From CAIKMD01 sp035552195 (GTDB taxonomy: Bacteria > Pseudomonadota > Alphaproteobacteria > ATCC43930 > CGMCC-115725): DNA of 64,000 bases. The position numbers and the translations under genes were made by a program. The notes below the pieces were generated by a model. It was not told the DNA's origin, did not search any database, and saw only the letters and a list, made by a program, of their open reading frames with translations. The stretch is from assembly GCA_035552195.1 (NCBI GenBank), contig DASZLU010000145.1:9181-73180 (forward strand), given 5' to 3'. Positions 36,250 through 44,690 of this stretch are shown here, piece after piece; the stretch's first letter is position 1, and each line of letters begins with the position of its first letter.

Positions 36250-37194
36250 CTAAGCGGCGACGGTGCCTTTCATCGCAGCCATCGGCAGGCGAATGATGAC
36301 GCGCGCGCCGCCTTCGGGCCCACGCGCAATAGCGATATCGCCTTTGTGATTCTCGACAATCTGCTTGGCCGTCGCGAGACCAAGACCGGTGCCGAAGCTG
36401 CGCGTGCTGAACAGCGGCTCGAAAATATGCGGCAAAACATCGGCCGGAACGCCGGGGCCGGTATCGGTGATGGCAATCTCGATCCGATCGCCGATCGCGG
36501 TCGAGACGGTGATACGCGGTCGAATCAGGTCCGGCGTCTCGACCAGCGCCTCGAGCGCGTTTTCGAAGACCTTGACGATCGCGCAACGCAGACGATCCGG
36601 ATCGATGGCGATCACCGCCCCGGCGGCGCCGAAGTGGCGCTCGATCGCGATCCGCTCCGGCACCCTTTGCGCGTTCAGCACATCGGCGAGCCACGAATCG
36701 AGACGAATCGACGCCGGCACCAGATCGCGTGAGCGCGCATAATCGAGAAGATCGCCGATGATGCCGTCGCAGCGGTCGATCGTCCGATGGACGCGGCTCA
36801 TCTGCCGCGCGATATCGAGACCGTTCTGCGTCGCAGCCTCGCCGATGGCATGGATGGTGTTGCGGATCGTGCTCAGCGGGTTGCGCAACTCATGGGCGAG
36901 CGACGATGTCAGCCGGCCCAAAAGCGAGAGCCGCTCTTGTTGCAGGAGTTCGGCCTCCGCGGCGGCGCGGGCGCGCTCGGCTTCGGATTTCTCGGCCTCG
37001 ACCTTGAGCTGGCGCTCGGTCAGCGCGGCATATTCATCGCGCAGCACCTTGTGCGCATGCGCGGTAAAGCGTCGCTCGCGATCGATCTCGTCATAGCCCG
37101 CTCCCACCAACGACAACAACGCTTCGAGGTCCAGCGAACCGTCCGAACTGGCTCGCTGGGCCTGCCGAAGCTGTCGTTGCAGCAGCTTGTGCAT
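36250..37194 (-). CDS. Cytoplasmic sensor histidine kinase
   Basis: A 314-residue kinase with no membrane segment. Residues 40-90 form a long coiled coil (ERQLKVEAEKSEAERARAAAEAELLQQE). The HisKA box is SSLAHELRNPLSTIRNTI with H101. The ATP domain has an N-box FENALEALVE, G1 ITDTGPGVP, F-box FEPLFSTRS and G2 GTGLGLATAKQIVENHKG. Its ATG follows the stop of the FIST gene by one base, so the FIST protein is almost certainly its sensory input. No cognate response regulator is adjacent; the lone receiver at 27803 is a candidate. Confidence 0.9.
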   Translation of the reverse strand: MHKLLQRQLRQAQRASSDGSLDLEALLSLVGAGYDEIDRERRFTAHAHKVLRDEYAALTERQLKVEAEKSEAERARAAAEAELLQQERLSLLGRLTSSLAHELRNPLSTIRNTIHAIGEAATQNGLDIARQMSRVHRTIDRCDGIIGDLLDYARSRDLVPASIRLDSWLADVLNAQRVPERIAIERHFGAAGAVIAIDPDRLRCAIVKVFENALEALVETPDLIRPRITVSTAIGDRIEIAITDTGPGVPADVLPHIFEPLFSTRSFGTGLGLATAKQIVENHKGDIAIARGPEGGARVIIRLPMAAMKGTVAA

Positions 37195-37195
37195 T

Positions 37196-38323
37196 TCACG
37201 CTTCGGCGAAGGTGGTGATGGTCATGGTCTGGTTGTGCAGGTCGCAAAACGGCAGGCCTTCCATCGGGGCGATCTCGCCGTAGGAATAGAAGCCGGTGGT
37301 ACGACAGCCGGTCCCGAGCACATCGGCAACGGCTTCGACCTCGTCCGCGATCCGCTGGCCGAGAAGCAGTTTCCGGCCGATGCAACTCACGAGAATAGCG
37401 AGCTTGGCATCGGGAATGATCGCCTGTTCGGCGGCGCGGCCGGCGCCCGCGATCAGATGATCGAAATTGCCGAGCATCACTTGCGCGACCTGCCCTTCCG
37501 GCATCGAGCCGGCGAAGATCATCGCCTTCTTCTCTTCGTCAACACCGACCACGGTGCGCACCAAGCTCCAATCCGGCTGATCCTTCGGATGGATGCGCAG
37601 CGGGAAGAGCAATGCGCTTGCCGGCAGATTGGCGGCTTCGGCGCCGAGATATTGCTTGTAAAGATCGAGCGCCGGTTGACCGTCGAGATCGTAGAGCGTG
37701 TTGCCGCTCGAGCGTGTGATGATCCGTTTGGTGCCGACCGCATCCCAGCCGCCGACGCTGCCGTGGCCGATACGAATCTTGTCGCCATAGAACCCCATCG
37801 CGACGACGCGGCCGGCCTCGGGATTAGCGTTGAAGCCGACATAGGTCGTTTGGAAATCTGCGCCATCGCCCGCAAGACCGCCGGTCACGCAAATCTCGCG
37901 ACCGAGCACGTGCTGAATGCCGGCAACAAGCTCGGTGCCGTTCACCTTGGTGCCGTCGGAGAGGACAAAGACATTGCGCAAACCGCGCGGCGGCAACGCG
38001 GCCCCGAGCCGCGTGCCGATTTCGAACGAGCTCTTGCCGGGCGCCGCGCGATCGTCGGCGAATTTTACTTCGGTCGCATCGAAGGCGATCGCGGTCGCGA
38101 TCACCGAGCCCTCATGCACATCGATCGCGGCGATTTCGCCGCCCGTCGTGCACCCGACCAGCGCCGCGTTGGGATAGAAGCCGCGCAACTCGGCGAAACG
38201 CCCGCCGTCGCCGAGCGTGCCGGGCGCCGCGAAATAGAGAACGAGCGACGGCGCAAGACGCGTCTCTTCGCCGAGTACCCGCCAACCATGGCGCTTTTGC
38301 CAAAGACGTTGTTCGACCTGCAT
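37196..38323 (-). CDS. FIST-domain sensory protein
   Basis: A 375-residue protein with FIST_N (about residues 20-220: LVGCTTGGEIAAIDVHEGSV, NVFVLSDGTKVNGTELVAGIQ, VTGGLAGDGADFQTTYVGFN) and FIST_C (about 225-360: LYDLDGQPALDLYKQYLG, ASALLFPLRI, and the closing LGTGCRTTGFYSYGEIAP). FIST proteins sense small ligands, proposed to include amino acids, and feed kinases or cyclases. It is cytoplasmic, with no signal peptide. It is translationally linked to the downstream histidine kinase by a one-base gap. A tandem 30-base repeat at 38411-38470 lies 88 bases upstream of its start. Confidence 0.88.
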   Translation of the reverse strand: MQVEQRLWQKRHGWRVLGEETRLAPSLVLYFAAPGTLGDGGRFAELRGFYPNAALVGCTTGGEIAAIDVHEGSVIATAIAFDATEVKFADDRAAPGKSSFEIGTRLGAALPPRGLRNVFVLSDGTKVNGTELVAGIQHVLGREICVTGGLAGDGADFQTTYVGFNANPEAGRVVAMGFYGDKIRIGHGSVGGWDAVGTKRIITRSSGNTLYDLDGQPALDLYKQYLGAEAANLPASALLFPLRIHPKDQPDWSLVRTVVGVDEEKKAMIFAGSMPEGQVAQVMLGNFDHLIAGAGRAAEQAIIPDAKLAILVSCIGRKLLLGQRIADEVEAVADVLGTGCRTTGFYSYGEIAPMEGLPFCDLHNQTMTITTFAEA

Positions 38324-38410
38324 GGAGACCCCCGTCGGCTGCCTCCCCGATTGTGCACGGCCATGCTTAACGGGCGGTAAAGTAGCGGACCCTAACCAGT
38401 TGTTTCGACG

Positions 38411-38470
38411 GTCACAATTCTGTCTTTCCGCTAAAGAACAGTCACAATTCTGTCTATCCGCTAAAGATAG
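38411..38470. repeat. Two tandem 30-base repeats upstream of the FIST gene
   Basis: Units 38411-38440 and 38441-38470 both begin GTCACAATTCTGTCT and continue TCCGCTAAAGA, with one substitution (T or A) in the middle; only the last three or four bases diverge. They lie between the end of the M23 gene (38476) and the FIST start (38323), both minus strand. They could be operator sites for the FIST-kinase operon or the remnant of a mobile repeat. Confidence 0.75.
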
Positions 38471-38475
38471 GGAAA

Positions 38476-39567
38476 CTAGCGCGCGCTGGCTTGAATGCTC
38501 GGCAGCAGACCGATCGGATCGATCGCGCGCGTGCCTTGGCGAATTTCGAAATGCACTTGCGGCGTATCGACCGTCCCGGTCGAGCCCGCTTTGGCGATTT
38601 CCTGGCCGCGCTTCACGACGTTGCCGCGCTTCACCAGAAGCTGCGAATTATGCGCGTAAGCGGTCATATAGCCGCCGGGATGCTTGATCAGGACCAGATT
38701 GCCGTAGCCGCGCAGCTCGTTGCCGGCATAGGCGACGACACCGGCATCGGCCGCGCGAACCGGTTCGCCGGCCTGCGCGGCGATATTGATGCCGTCATTA
38801 TGCGTGCCATTCGGACCGGTGCCGTAGCGCTCGATAATCTTGCCCTGCACCGGCCAATCGAAGCCCTTACCGACACGCGGCGGTATCGGCCTGGTTAGTT
38901 CAGGCGTGGGTGCTGCCGCAGTGCCCGGTTGGCTTGGTTTTTCCGACGGTGCGCCCGCAATTGTGTCCGGCTTCGAGCCCGGCGCCGCAGATTCAGGCGC
39001 CGCAGCAACCGCCGAAGGTGAATGATCGGGCGGCTCGACCTCGGCAGGCAGGAAAAGCGTCTCACCGGCGCGCAGCCCGTAGGGCGGCTCAAGGCGGTTG
39101 AGACTGGCCAGCGTGCTCACCTCGACGCCGTAGAGCCGCGCGATTCCATAGAGCGTGTCGCCCGGCTTCACGATGTGGAAGCGCTCTTGCGGCAGGTCGA
39201 GCCTGGTGCCGGCCGCGACCTGGAACGGCGGATCGAGGTGGTTGGCGTCAATGATCGAGCGCAACGGCACATCGTAGCGTCGCGAGATTGTATAGAGCGT
39301 CTCACCCTTGGCGATGGTGATCTGACTCGGATGCGCCAGATGTTCTTGCGGCGCGGCGGTTGCCGGCGGCGATGGCGGCGCGGCTTGAGGCTTCGCCGGC
39401 TTTGCGGGCGCGCCCGAATTGCTCTGCGCGACAGGGCTGGCCTGCGTGCCGGGCTCGGGCCCGCCAGGAAAGGACAATGGCGCAGGCGGGCCGCTACGCG
39501 CGCAGCCCGCGAGCGCTCCCGATACGATCGTCGCGATGATTGCCGCAAACGGCCCCAAACGGATCAT
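38476..39567 (-). CDS. NlpD-like lipoprotein: two LysM domains and an M23/LytM domain
   Basis: A 363-residue lipoprotein (signal with lipobox LAGC, mature Cys 22) bearing two LysM peptidoglycan-binding repeats (ITIAKGETLYTISRRYDVP and FHIVKPGDTLYGIARLYGVE) and a C-terminal LytM domain (FDWPVQGKIIERYG to HFEIRQG). Active M23 enzymes need HxxxD and HxH; here the sites read HNDGIN (Asp to Asn) and QVHFE (first His to Gln). That matches non-catalytic NlpD/EnvC/DipM-type activators of cell-wall amidases at division. It is the last gene of the long minus-strand cluster, 44 bases after pcm, an order (surE-pcm-nlpD) widespread in proteobacteria. Confidence 0.88.
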   Translation of the reverse strand: MIRLGPFAAIIATIVSGALAGCARSGPPAPLSFPGGPEPGTQASPVAQSNSGAPAKPAKPQAAPPSPPATAAPQEHLAHPSQITIAKGETLYTISRRYDVPLRSIIDANHLDPPFQVAAGTRLDLPQERFHIVKPGDTLYGIARLYGVEVSTLASLNRLEPPYGLRAGETLFLPAEVEPPDHSPSAVAAAPESAAPGSKPDTIAGAPSEKPSQPGTAAAPTPELTRPIPPRVGKGFDWPVQGKIIERYGTGPNGTHNDGINIAAQAGEPVRAADAGVVAYAGNELRGYGNLVLIKHPGGYMTAYAHNSQLLVKRGNVVKRGQEIAKAGSTGTVDTPQVHFEIRQGTRAIDPIGLLPSIQASAR

Positions 39568-39611
39568 GGCCTATGGTTATGCCATGACACACGAATCGCC
39601 GACAACGTGTG

Positions 39612-40262
39612 TTAGCGCGCGGCGCTGCGCGGCAGGCCGGCGACCAGGGGCACGAAGCGTACCGGGCAGAGATCCTCGCTCTGCCAGCTCTCGGCCGTCC
39701 GCCGCAGCCGCATGAGGGTCTGGTCGCGCTTATCCTCGCCGATCGGCGCCACCATGACACCGCCCTCGGCCAGGCTTTCCATCAGCGCATCGGACAGATT
39801 GGCCGCCGCCGCGGTGACAATGATGCGATCAAAGCTCGGCTGTTCCGGCCAGGCCTTGGTGCCGTCGCCGAACCGGGCCGTAATGTTGTTGAGCCGCAGA
39901 TCCTTGAAGAGCTTGTCCGCCGTCGCCGCCATGGCGCGATGGCGCTCGACCGTGAAAACGCGGCGCGCGAGCTTGGCCAGCACCGCCGCCTGATAGCCCG
40001 AGCCGGTGCCGATCTCCAAAACCATGTGCCGGTTGGTCACTTCGAGCGCCTCCGTCATCAGCGCCACGATATAGGGTTGGCTGATCGTCTGGCCGTGGCC
40101 GATCGGTAGCGCGACATTTTCGTAAGCGCGGTCGCGGAAGGTCGGCGGCACGAATTTCTCGCGCGGCACATCGGCGATGGCTTTCAGCACCCGCTCATCG
40201 CTGATGCCTTGGGAACGCAATTCCTCGACCAGCCGCGCCGCCTTCGGATCGCGTACGCTCAT
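39612..40262 (-). CDS. pcm: Protein-L-isoaspartate O-methyltransferase
   Basis: A 216-residue SAM-dependent enzyme repairing isoaspartyl damage in aged proteins. It contains the SAM motif VLEIGTGSGYQAAVLAKLA, ALPIGHGQTISQPYIVALMTEAL (substrate pocket), RFGDGTKAWPEQPSFDRIIVTAAA and PIGEDKRDQTLMRLRR. ATG 40262 overlaps the surE stop by four bases (ATGA). The frame remains open upstream inside surE but that part is not this protein. Confidence 0.94.
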   Translation of the reverse strand: MSVRDPKAARLVEELRSQGISDERVLKAIADVPREKFVPPTFRDRAYENVALPIGHGQTISQPYIVALMTEALEVTNRHMVLEIGTGSGYQAAVLAKLARRVFTVERHRAMAATADKLFKDLRLNNITARFGDGTKAWPEQPSFDRIIVTAAAANLSDALMESLAEGGVMVAPIGEDKRDQTLMRLRRTAESWQSEDLCPVRFVPLVAGLPRSAAR

Positions 40263-41071
40263 CGCCGCTTCTTCCGCGCCCGCGGCGGTTCGAGAAAAGA
40301 CTGCCGCAACCGACTCAGCGCGCGGCGATTGGTGAGATCGAGGAAGATCGGCGTCACGGCGACATAGCCTTCGGCGACGGCGCGCACGTCGCTTCCCGGC
40401 CGCGTCTTCGCCTCGTCGCGCTGCGGCCCGATCCAGTAATAGGGCCGGCCGCGCGGATCGACGCGCTCGATCAGATGGTCGCCGATCTTGCGGCCGCCTT
40501 GTGCCGCCGGAAGGATGCCCTTCACTTGCGCCGGCTTTAGTTGCGGGAAATTCACGTTGTAGAAGGAATCCTGCGGCCAAGGCAGGGCCGCGAGACGGCG
40601 GATCACCTTCGGCGCCCAGTCCGCCGCCGCCGACCAATCGATCTTGCGGTCATCGCCGATATGCTGACTGAAGGCGATGGCTTTCAGATCGAGCAGGCTC
40701 GCTTCCATCGCCGCGGCGATCGTGCCCGAATAGGTCACATCCTCACCCATATTGGCGCCGCCATTGACGCCCGACAGCACCAGATCGGGCGGCCGCTGAT
40801 CTTTCAGCACCGCATTCATCGCAAGCAGCACGCAATCCGTCGGCGTGCCGTCGACGGCGAAGCGGCGCGGCCCGAGTTGGCGCACGCGTAGCGGTCGCGT
40901 CAGGGTCAGCGAGTGGCTGGCGCCGCTTTGCTCCTGTTCGGGCGCGACGATCCATACATCCTTGCTGAGACTCTGGGCGACGCGCGCCAGCAGCTTGATG
41001 CCGGGCGCTTCGATACCATCGTCATTGCAAACCAGAATGCGGGCGTGCGCGAGATCGATGCCCTCACCCAT
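40259..41071 (-). CDS. surE: 5'/3'-nucleotidase SurE
   Basis: A 270-residue metal-dependent nucleoside monophosphatase implicated in stationary-phase survival. Signatures: the N-terminal metal site ILVCNDDGIEAPGI, VWIVAPEQEQSGASHSLTL, VDGTPTDCVLLAM, LVLSGVNGGANMGEDVTYSGTIAAAMEA and FYNVNFPQ. ATG 41071 lies inside the end of serS (eight-base overlap), and its stop overlaps the pcm start, so the three are translationally chained. Confidence 0.95.
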   Translation of the reverse strand: MGEGIDLAHARILVCNDDGIEAPGIKLLARVAQSLSKDVWIVAPEQEQSGASHSLTLTRPLRVRQLGPRRFAVDGTPTDCVLLAMNAVLKDQRPPDLVLSGVNGGANMGEDVTYSGTIAAAMEASLLDLKAIAFSQHIGDDRKIDWSAAADWAPKVIRRLAALPWPQDSFYNVNFPQLKPAQVKGILPAAQGGRKIGDHLIERVDPRGRPYYWIGPQRDEAKTRPGSDVRAVAEGYVAVTPIFLDLTNRRALSRLRQSFLEPPRARKKRR

Positions 41072-42356
41072 CGGGGCGCAGGACCTCCACCCCTCCCATA
41101 TAGGGCCGGAGCGCCGGAGGGATCGCGATCGAGCCATCTTTTTGCTGATGATTCTCGAGGACCGCGATCAGCGTGCGGCCGACCGCCAGGGCGGAGCCGT
41201 TGAAGGTATGGACGAAGCGATTGCCCCCTGACTTTTTATTGGGCCCCTCTTTGGGCTTGAAGCGCGCGTTCATGCGCCGCGCCTGGAACTCGCCGCATTG
41301 CGAGCAGCTCGAAATCTCGCGATAGGCGTTCTGCGCCGGCAGCCAGACCTCGATGTCGTACGTCTTGCGCGAGGAGAATCCCATATCGCCGGTGCAGAGC
41401 AACATCACGCGATAGGGCAGATCGAGCCGCTTAAGGATTTCCTCGGCACAAGCGGTCATGCGCTCATGCTCTTCATGCGCCTGGTCGGGATGCGCGATCG
41501 AGACGAGCTCGACCTTGTTGAATTGATGCTGGCGGATCATGCCGCGGGTATCTTTACCAGCCGCCCCTGCTTCCGAACGAAAGCAGGGCGTCCAGGCGGT
41601 GAAGCGCAGCGGCAATGCCGCCTCATCGAGGATTTCATTGGCGACGAGATTGCTCAGCGGCACTTCCGCCGTCGGGATGAGCCAGAAGTCGTTTGTCGTG
41701 CGGAAAAGATCTTCGGCGAATTTCGGTAGTTGACCGGTGCCGAAGGCCGCGTCGTCGCGCACGAGCAAGGGCGGCGCGACTTCGGTGTAGCCGTATTCGC
41801 GCGTATGCATATCAAGCATGAACGCCGCCAAGGCGCGCTCCAAGCGCGCGAGGCCACCGCTGAGCACAACGAAACGCGCACCCGACATTTTGCCGGCGCG
41901 CGCGAAGTCCATCTGCTTGAGCCCCTCGCCCAGCGCGACGTGATCTTTCGGCGCGAAGGCGAATTCGCGCGGCGTGCCGTGGCTGCGCATGAGCTTGTTG
42001 TCGTGCTCGTCCTTGCCGTCAGGCACATCGTCGAGCGGCAGGTTCGGTATGCCGGCGAGCAACGTGTCGATCTCGGTCTTGAGCTTGCCGGCTTCGGCCT
42101 CGAGCCGCGCCTGCTCGTCCTTACTTGTAGCGACCTGCTCCATGATCGCGCTGGCGTCACCGCCCTTCGCCTTCACCGCGCCGATCTCGCGCGCGAGCTT
42201 GTTCCGCTCGGCCTGCAGCGTCTCCGCTTTGGTCTGGGTCGCGCGCCATTCCTTATCGAGCGCGAGGATTTCGAGCGATTTTGGCGGCAGGCCGCGCCGG
42301 GCGAGGCCCTTATCGAAAGCCGCCGGATCGTCGCGAATGGTCTTCAGATCGAACAT
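41064..42356 (-). CDS. serS: Seryl-tRNA synthetase
   Basis: A 430-residue class II synthetase charging tRNA-Ser. The N-terminal antiparallel coiled-coil arm (KEWRATQTKAETLQAERNKLAREIG to TSKDEQARLEAEAGKLKTEIDTL) contacts the tRNA. Class II motif 2 is FTAWTPCFRSEAGAAGKDTRGMIRQHQF, TAEVPL is the serine site, and motif 3 is NGSALAVGRTLIAVLEN. It begins MFDLKTIRDDP. It lies 16 bases after tatC in the minus-strand cluster. Confidence 0.97.
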   Translation of the reverse strand: MFDLKTIRDDPAAFDKGLARRGLPPKSLEILALDKEWRATQTKAETLQAERNKLAREIGAVKAKGGDASAIMEQVATSKDEQARLEAEAGKLKTEIDTLLAGIPNLPLDDVPDGKDEHDNKLMRSHGTPREFAFAPKDHVALGEGLKQMDFARAGKMSGARFVVLSGGLARLERALAAFMLDMHTREYGYTEVAPPLLVRDDAAFGTGQLPKFAEDLFRTTNDFWLIPTAEVPLSNLVANEILDEAALPLRFTAWTPCFRSEAGAAGKDTRGMIRQHQFNKVELVSIAHPDQAHEEHERMTACAEEILKRLDLPYRVMLLCTGDMGFSSRKTYDIEVWLPAQNAYREISSCSQCGEFQARRMNARFKPKEGPNKKSGGNRFVHTFNGSALAVGRTLIAVLENHQQKDGSIAIPPALRPYMGGVEVLRPDG

Positions 42357-42372
42357 TTCTCGCCACTATAGA

Positions 42373-43185
42373 TCATTCATCGGAATTTTCTGCAGCGGCC
42401 TCTTCCGCGGCCTCGCGCTTCGCACGCTGCTTCTCGACCAGCTTGCAGGAAAGGATCGAGACCTCGAACAGGATCAGCAACGGGACCGCCAGCGACATCA
42501 TGCTGAAGATATCAGGCGGCGTCAGCACCGCCGCCAGGCCGAACATGCCGACGATCGCGTAGCGTCGCTGCTTGGCGAGACCCGCCGCCGTGACCAACCC
42601 GGCGCGCGCCATCAGGCTGAGCAGCACCGGCAATTGGAACGCGACGCCGAAAGCCAGGATCAGATGCATCACGAAGGTCAAATATTCGCTGACCTTCGGC
42701 TCAAGATCGATCGCGAGTGCCCCGTCGCCGCCGCGCGAGCCGAAGCTCATGAAGAATGGATAAGCGACGGGGAAGATCACGTAATAAACGAGCGCGGCGC
42801 CCATGATGAACAGCACCGGCGTCGCGACGAGATAGGGAAAGAAGGCGCGGCGCTCCTGCTTGTAGAGACCGGGCGCGACGAACATCCATATCTGGCTGGC
42901 AATGATCGGAAACGAGAGACAGAACGCCGCCCAGAACGCGACACGCAGATCGGTGAAGAACGCTTCCGTGACGTCGGTGAAGATGAAATGACCGCCGCCG
43001 GCCTTGGTGAGCGCATCGGCCAGCGGCTGGGCGAGGAAATTGTAGATGTTCTTGCTGAAATAATAGCAGGGGAAGAACGCAACGAATAACGCCAGGATCG
43101 AATACATCAGCCGCTTGCGCAGCTCGACCAAATGATCGAGCAGCGGCATCCGCCCATCTTCGAGCTCTTCCTCACGTTCGCTCAT
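42373..43185 (-). CDS. tatC: Sec-independent translocase TatC
   Basis: A 270-residue six-helix inner-membrane receptor for twin-arginine signal peptides. Conserved features: DGRMPLLDHLVELRKRLMYS at the N-terminus, FIFTDVTEAFFTDLRVAFWAAF, WMFVAPGLYKQERR, and the C-terminal VLTPPDIFSMMSLAVPLLILFEVS. An acidic/lysine-rich cytoplasmic tail ends the protein. It starts three bases after the tatB stop. The window encodes one clear Tat substrate, the ThDP enzyme at 10895. Confidence 0.96.
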   Translation of the reverse strand: MSEREEELEDGRMPLLDHLVELRKRLMYSILALFVAFFPCYYFSKNIYNFLAQPLADALTKAGGGHFIFTDVTEAFFTDLRVAFWAAFCLSFPIIASQIWMFVAPGLYKQERRAFFPYLVATPVLFIMGAALVYYVIFPVAYPFFMSFGSRGGDGALAIDLEPKVSEYLTFVMHLILAFGVAFQLPVLLSLMARAGLVTAAGLAKQRRYAIVGMFGLAAVLTPPDIFSMMSLAVPLLILFEVSILSCKLVEKQRAKREAAEEAAAENSDE

Positions 43186-43188
43186 CGC

Positions 43189-43656
43189 TTACGGCGTATG
43201 CTTTTCGGGCTCAGGTACGACCGCTGGCTTGGCTTCGATTGTCTCGACTGCCGGTTCGGCTGGCGTCTCAGCCGGCGCCGATGCACGCCCTTCAATCTCC
43301 GCCATCGATTTCTCCTCGAGTGCGGATCGCTCCACCGGCTTTACCGGCTCAGCCAACGGATTGGATATCATCGGCTCGTCGAGCGAGCGCTGCAGATCGC
43401 CCGCCGGATCGATGGTACGGCGGAACTCGTTTTCGACATTGAAGCTCGTCGCGCGGTCGATATGCCGCTTCACCTCGTCGAGTTCGGCCTCGCGCACCAT
43501 CTGGTCGAGGCTGCCCTGGAATTCGCGCGCGATCGCCCGGGCGCGGCGCGTCCACTGCCCGACCATCCGCATCACGCGCGGCAGGTCTTTCGGGCCGATG
43601 ACGACCAGCGCGACCACGGCGATCAACGCGAGTTCGGACCAGGCGAAATCGAACAT
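43189..43656 (-). CDS. tatB: Sec-independent translocase TatB
   Basis: A 155-residue protein with one N-terminal membrane helix (FDFAWSELALIAVVALVVIGPKDLPRVMR), an amphipathic helix (GQWTRRARAIAREFQGSLDQMVREAELDEV) and a long Pro/Glu-rich tail. The glutamate in the helix, the GPKDLP turn and the length identify TatB rather than TatA. No tatA gene lies between it and scpB (77-base gap) or elsewhere in the window. Confidence 0.93.
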   Translation of the reverse strand: MFDFAWSELALIAVVALVVIGPKDLPRVMRMVGQWTRRARAIAREFQGSLDQMVREAELDEVKRHIDRATSFNVENEFRRTIDPAGDLQRSLDEPMISNPLAEPVKPVERSALEEKSMAEIEGRASAPAETPAEPAVETIEAKPAVVPEPEKHTP

Positions 43657-43733
43657 CGAATTAAGTCACTACGTCTTGGCGACAGAGGCGCGGATCATGG
43701 CAGAAGCAGCCCGAGCCCGCAAACCGGCGCGGA

Positions 43734-44690
43734 TTAGGCCGCGCCGTGGCCTCCGCCCTTATCTTCCGATGACGGCTCCTCCGCCTCGTCATCGTCATCG
43801 TCGTCCGCGTCGCCGTCCTCGTCTTCTTCCTCGTCGTCATCGTCGCTGTCGTCGCCATCCTCGTCTTCGTCGTCAGCGTCGTCCTCATCGTCGTCCGCCT
43901 CGTCACCGGCGTCCTTTTTTGCCTCGGCCACAACCGCCTCTTCGGCGACCGCCTCGTCTTCGACAAGCGTTTCCGCGTCAACGACCAGCGTCTGGACGGC
44001 CTCGCCGTCGTTATCCTCGTCGTTCTCACCCGGCACATCGGGCAGCCGCTCTTCGGCAGGCACGCCAATGGTCTCGGCCAGCGTGATATCCGGGCGCGGC
44101 CCGATCAGGCCGGCAGCGCGCAGTTCGTCGATGCCCGGCAGGTCGCCCAGCGAGGCGAGGCCGAAATGGAGCAGGAAGGCTTCGGTCGTGACCCAGGTCA
44201 CGGGCCGGCCGGCGGTCTGCTTGCGCCCCTTCGGAACGATCCAGCCCGCTTCCATCAGCGTATCGAGCGTGCCCTTGCTGATCACGACGCCGCGGATCTC
44301 TTCGATCTCGGCGCGCGTCACCGGCTGGTGATAGGCGCAGATGGCCAGCGTCTCGATCGCGGCGCGCGACAATTTGCGCGCGACTTTTTGGGTCAGCTTG
44401 AGGCGCGGCGCGAGGTCCGCGGCGGTCCGGATGGTCCAGCCACCGCCAACATGCACAATGTTGACCCCGCGCGGCGCGTAGATCGCCGTCAACTCATCGA
44501 GCAGCGCGGCGATATCGGTGCCTTCGGGCAGGCGTTGCCGCATGGCATCAACATCCACCGGTGACGGCGACGCGAACAGCAGCGCTTCGAGCAGCCGGAG
44601 ATCGTCATTCGATACGGCCGCGGGATCGGCAGCGGCGGTGTCCGTCGTAGTCTCATCGGAATTCATGATCTCGGGTTCTGTCAGGCTCAT
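43734..44690 (-). CDS. scpB: Segregation and condensation protein B
   Basis: A 318-residue protein. The core, about residues 30-210, is a pair of winged helices (LLEALLFASPSPVDVDAMRQRLPEG, LSRAAIETLAICAYHQPVTRAEIEEIRGV, GRPVTWVTTEAFLLHFGLASLGDLPGI) that joins ScpA and SMC in chromosome condensation. The last hundred or so residues are an extreme acidic tail, in places almost only D and E, probably disordered. ATG 44690 overlaps the scpA stop (ATGA). Confidence 0.94.
   Translation of the reverse strand: MSLTEPEIMNSDETTTDTAAADPAAVSNDDLRLLEALLFASPSPVDVDAMRQRLPEGTDIAALLDELTAIYAPRGVNIVHVGGGWTIRTAADLAPRLKLTQKVARKLSRAAIETLAICAYHQPVTRAEIEEIRGVVISKGTLDTLMEAGWIVPKGRKQTAGRPVTWVTTEAFLLHFGLASLGDLPGIDELRAAGLIGPRPDITLAETIGVPAEERLPDVPGENDEDNDGEAVQTLVVDAETLVEDEAVAEEAVVAEAKKDAGDEADDDEDDADDEDEDGDDSDDDDEEEDEDGDADDDDDDEAEEPSSEDKGGGHGAA

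Noticed and set aside
38411..38470. CRISPR array
   Set aside because: Only two adjacent units with no spacer between them and no cas genes.
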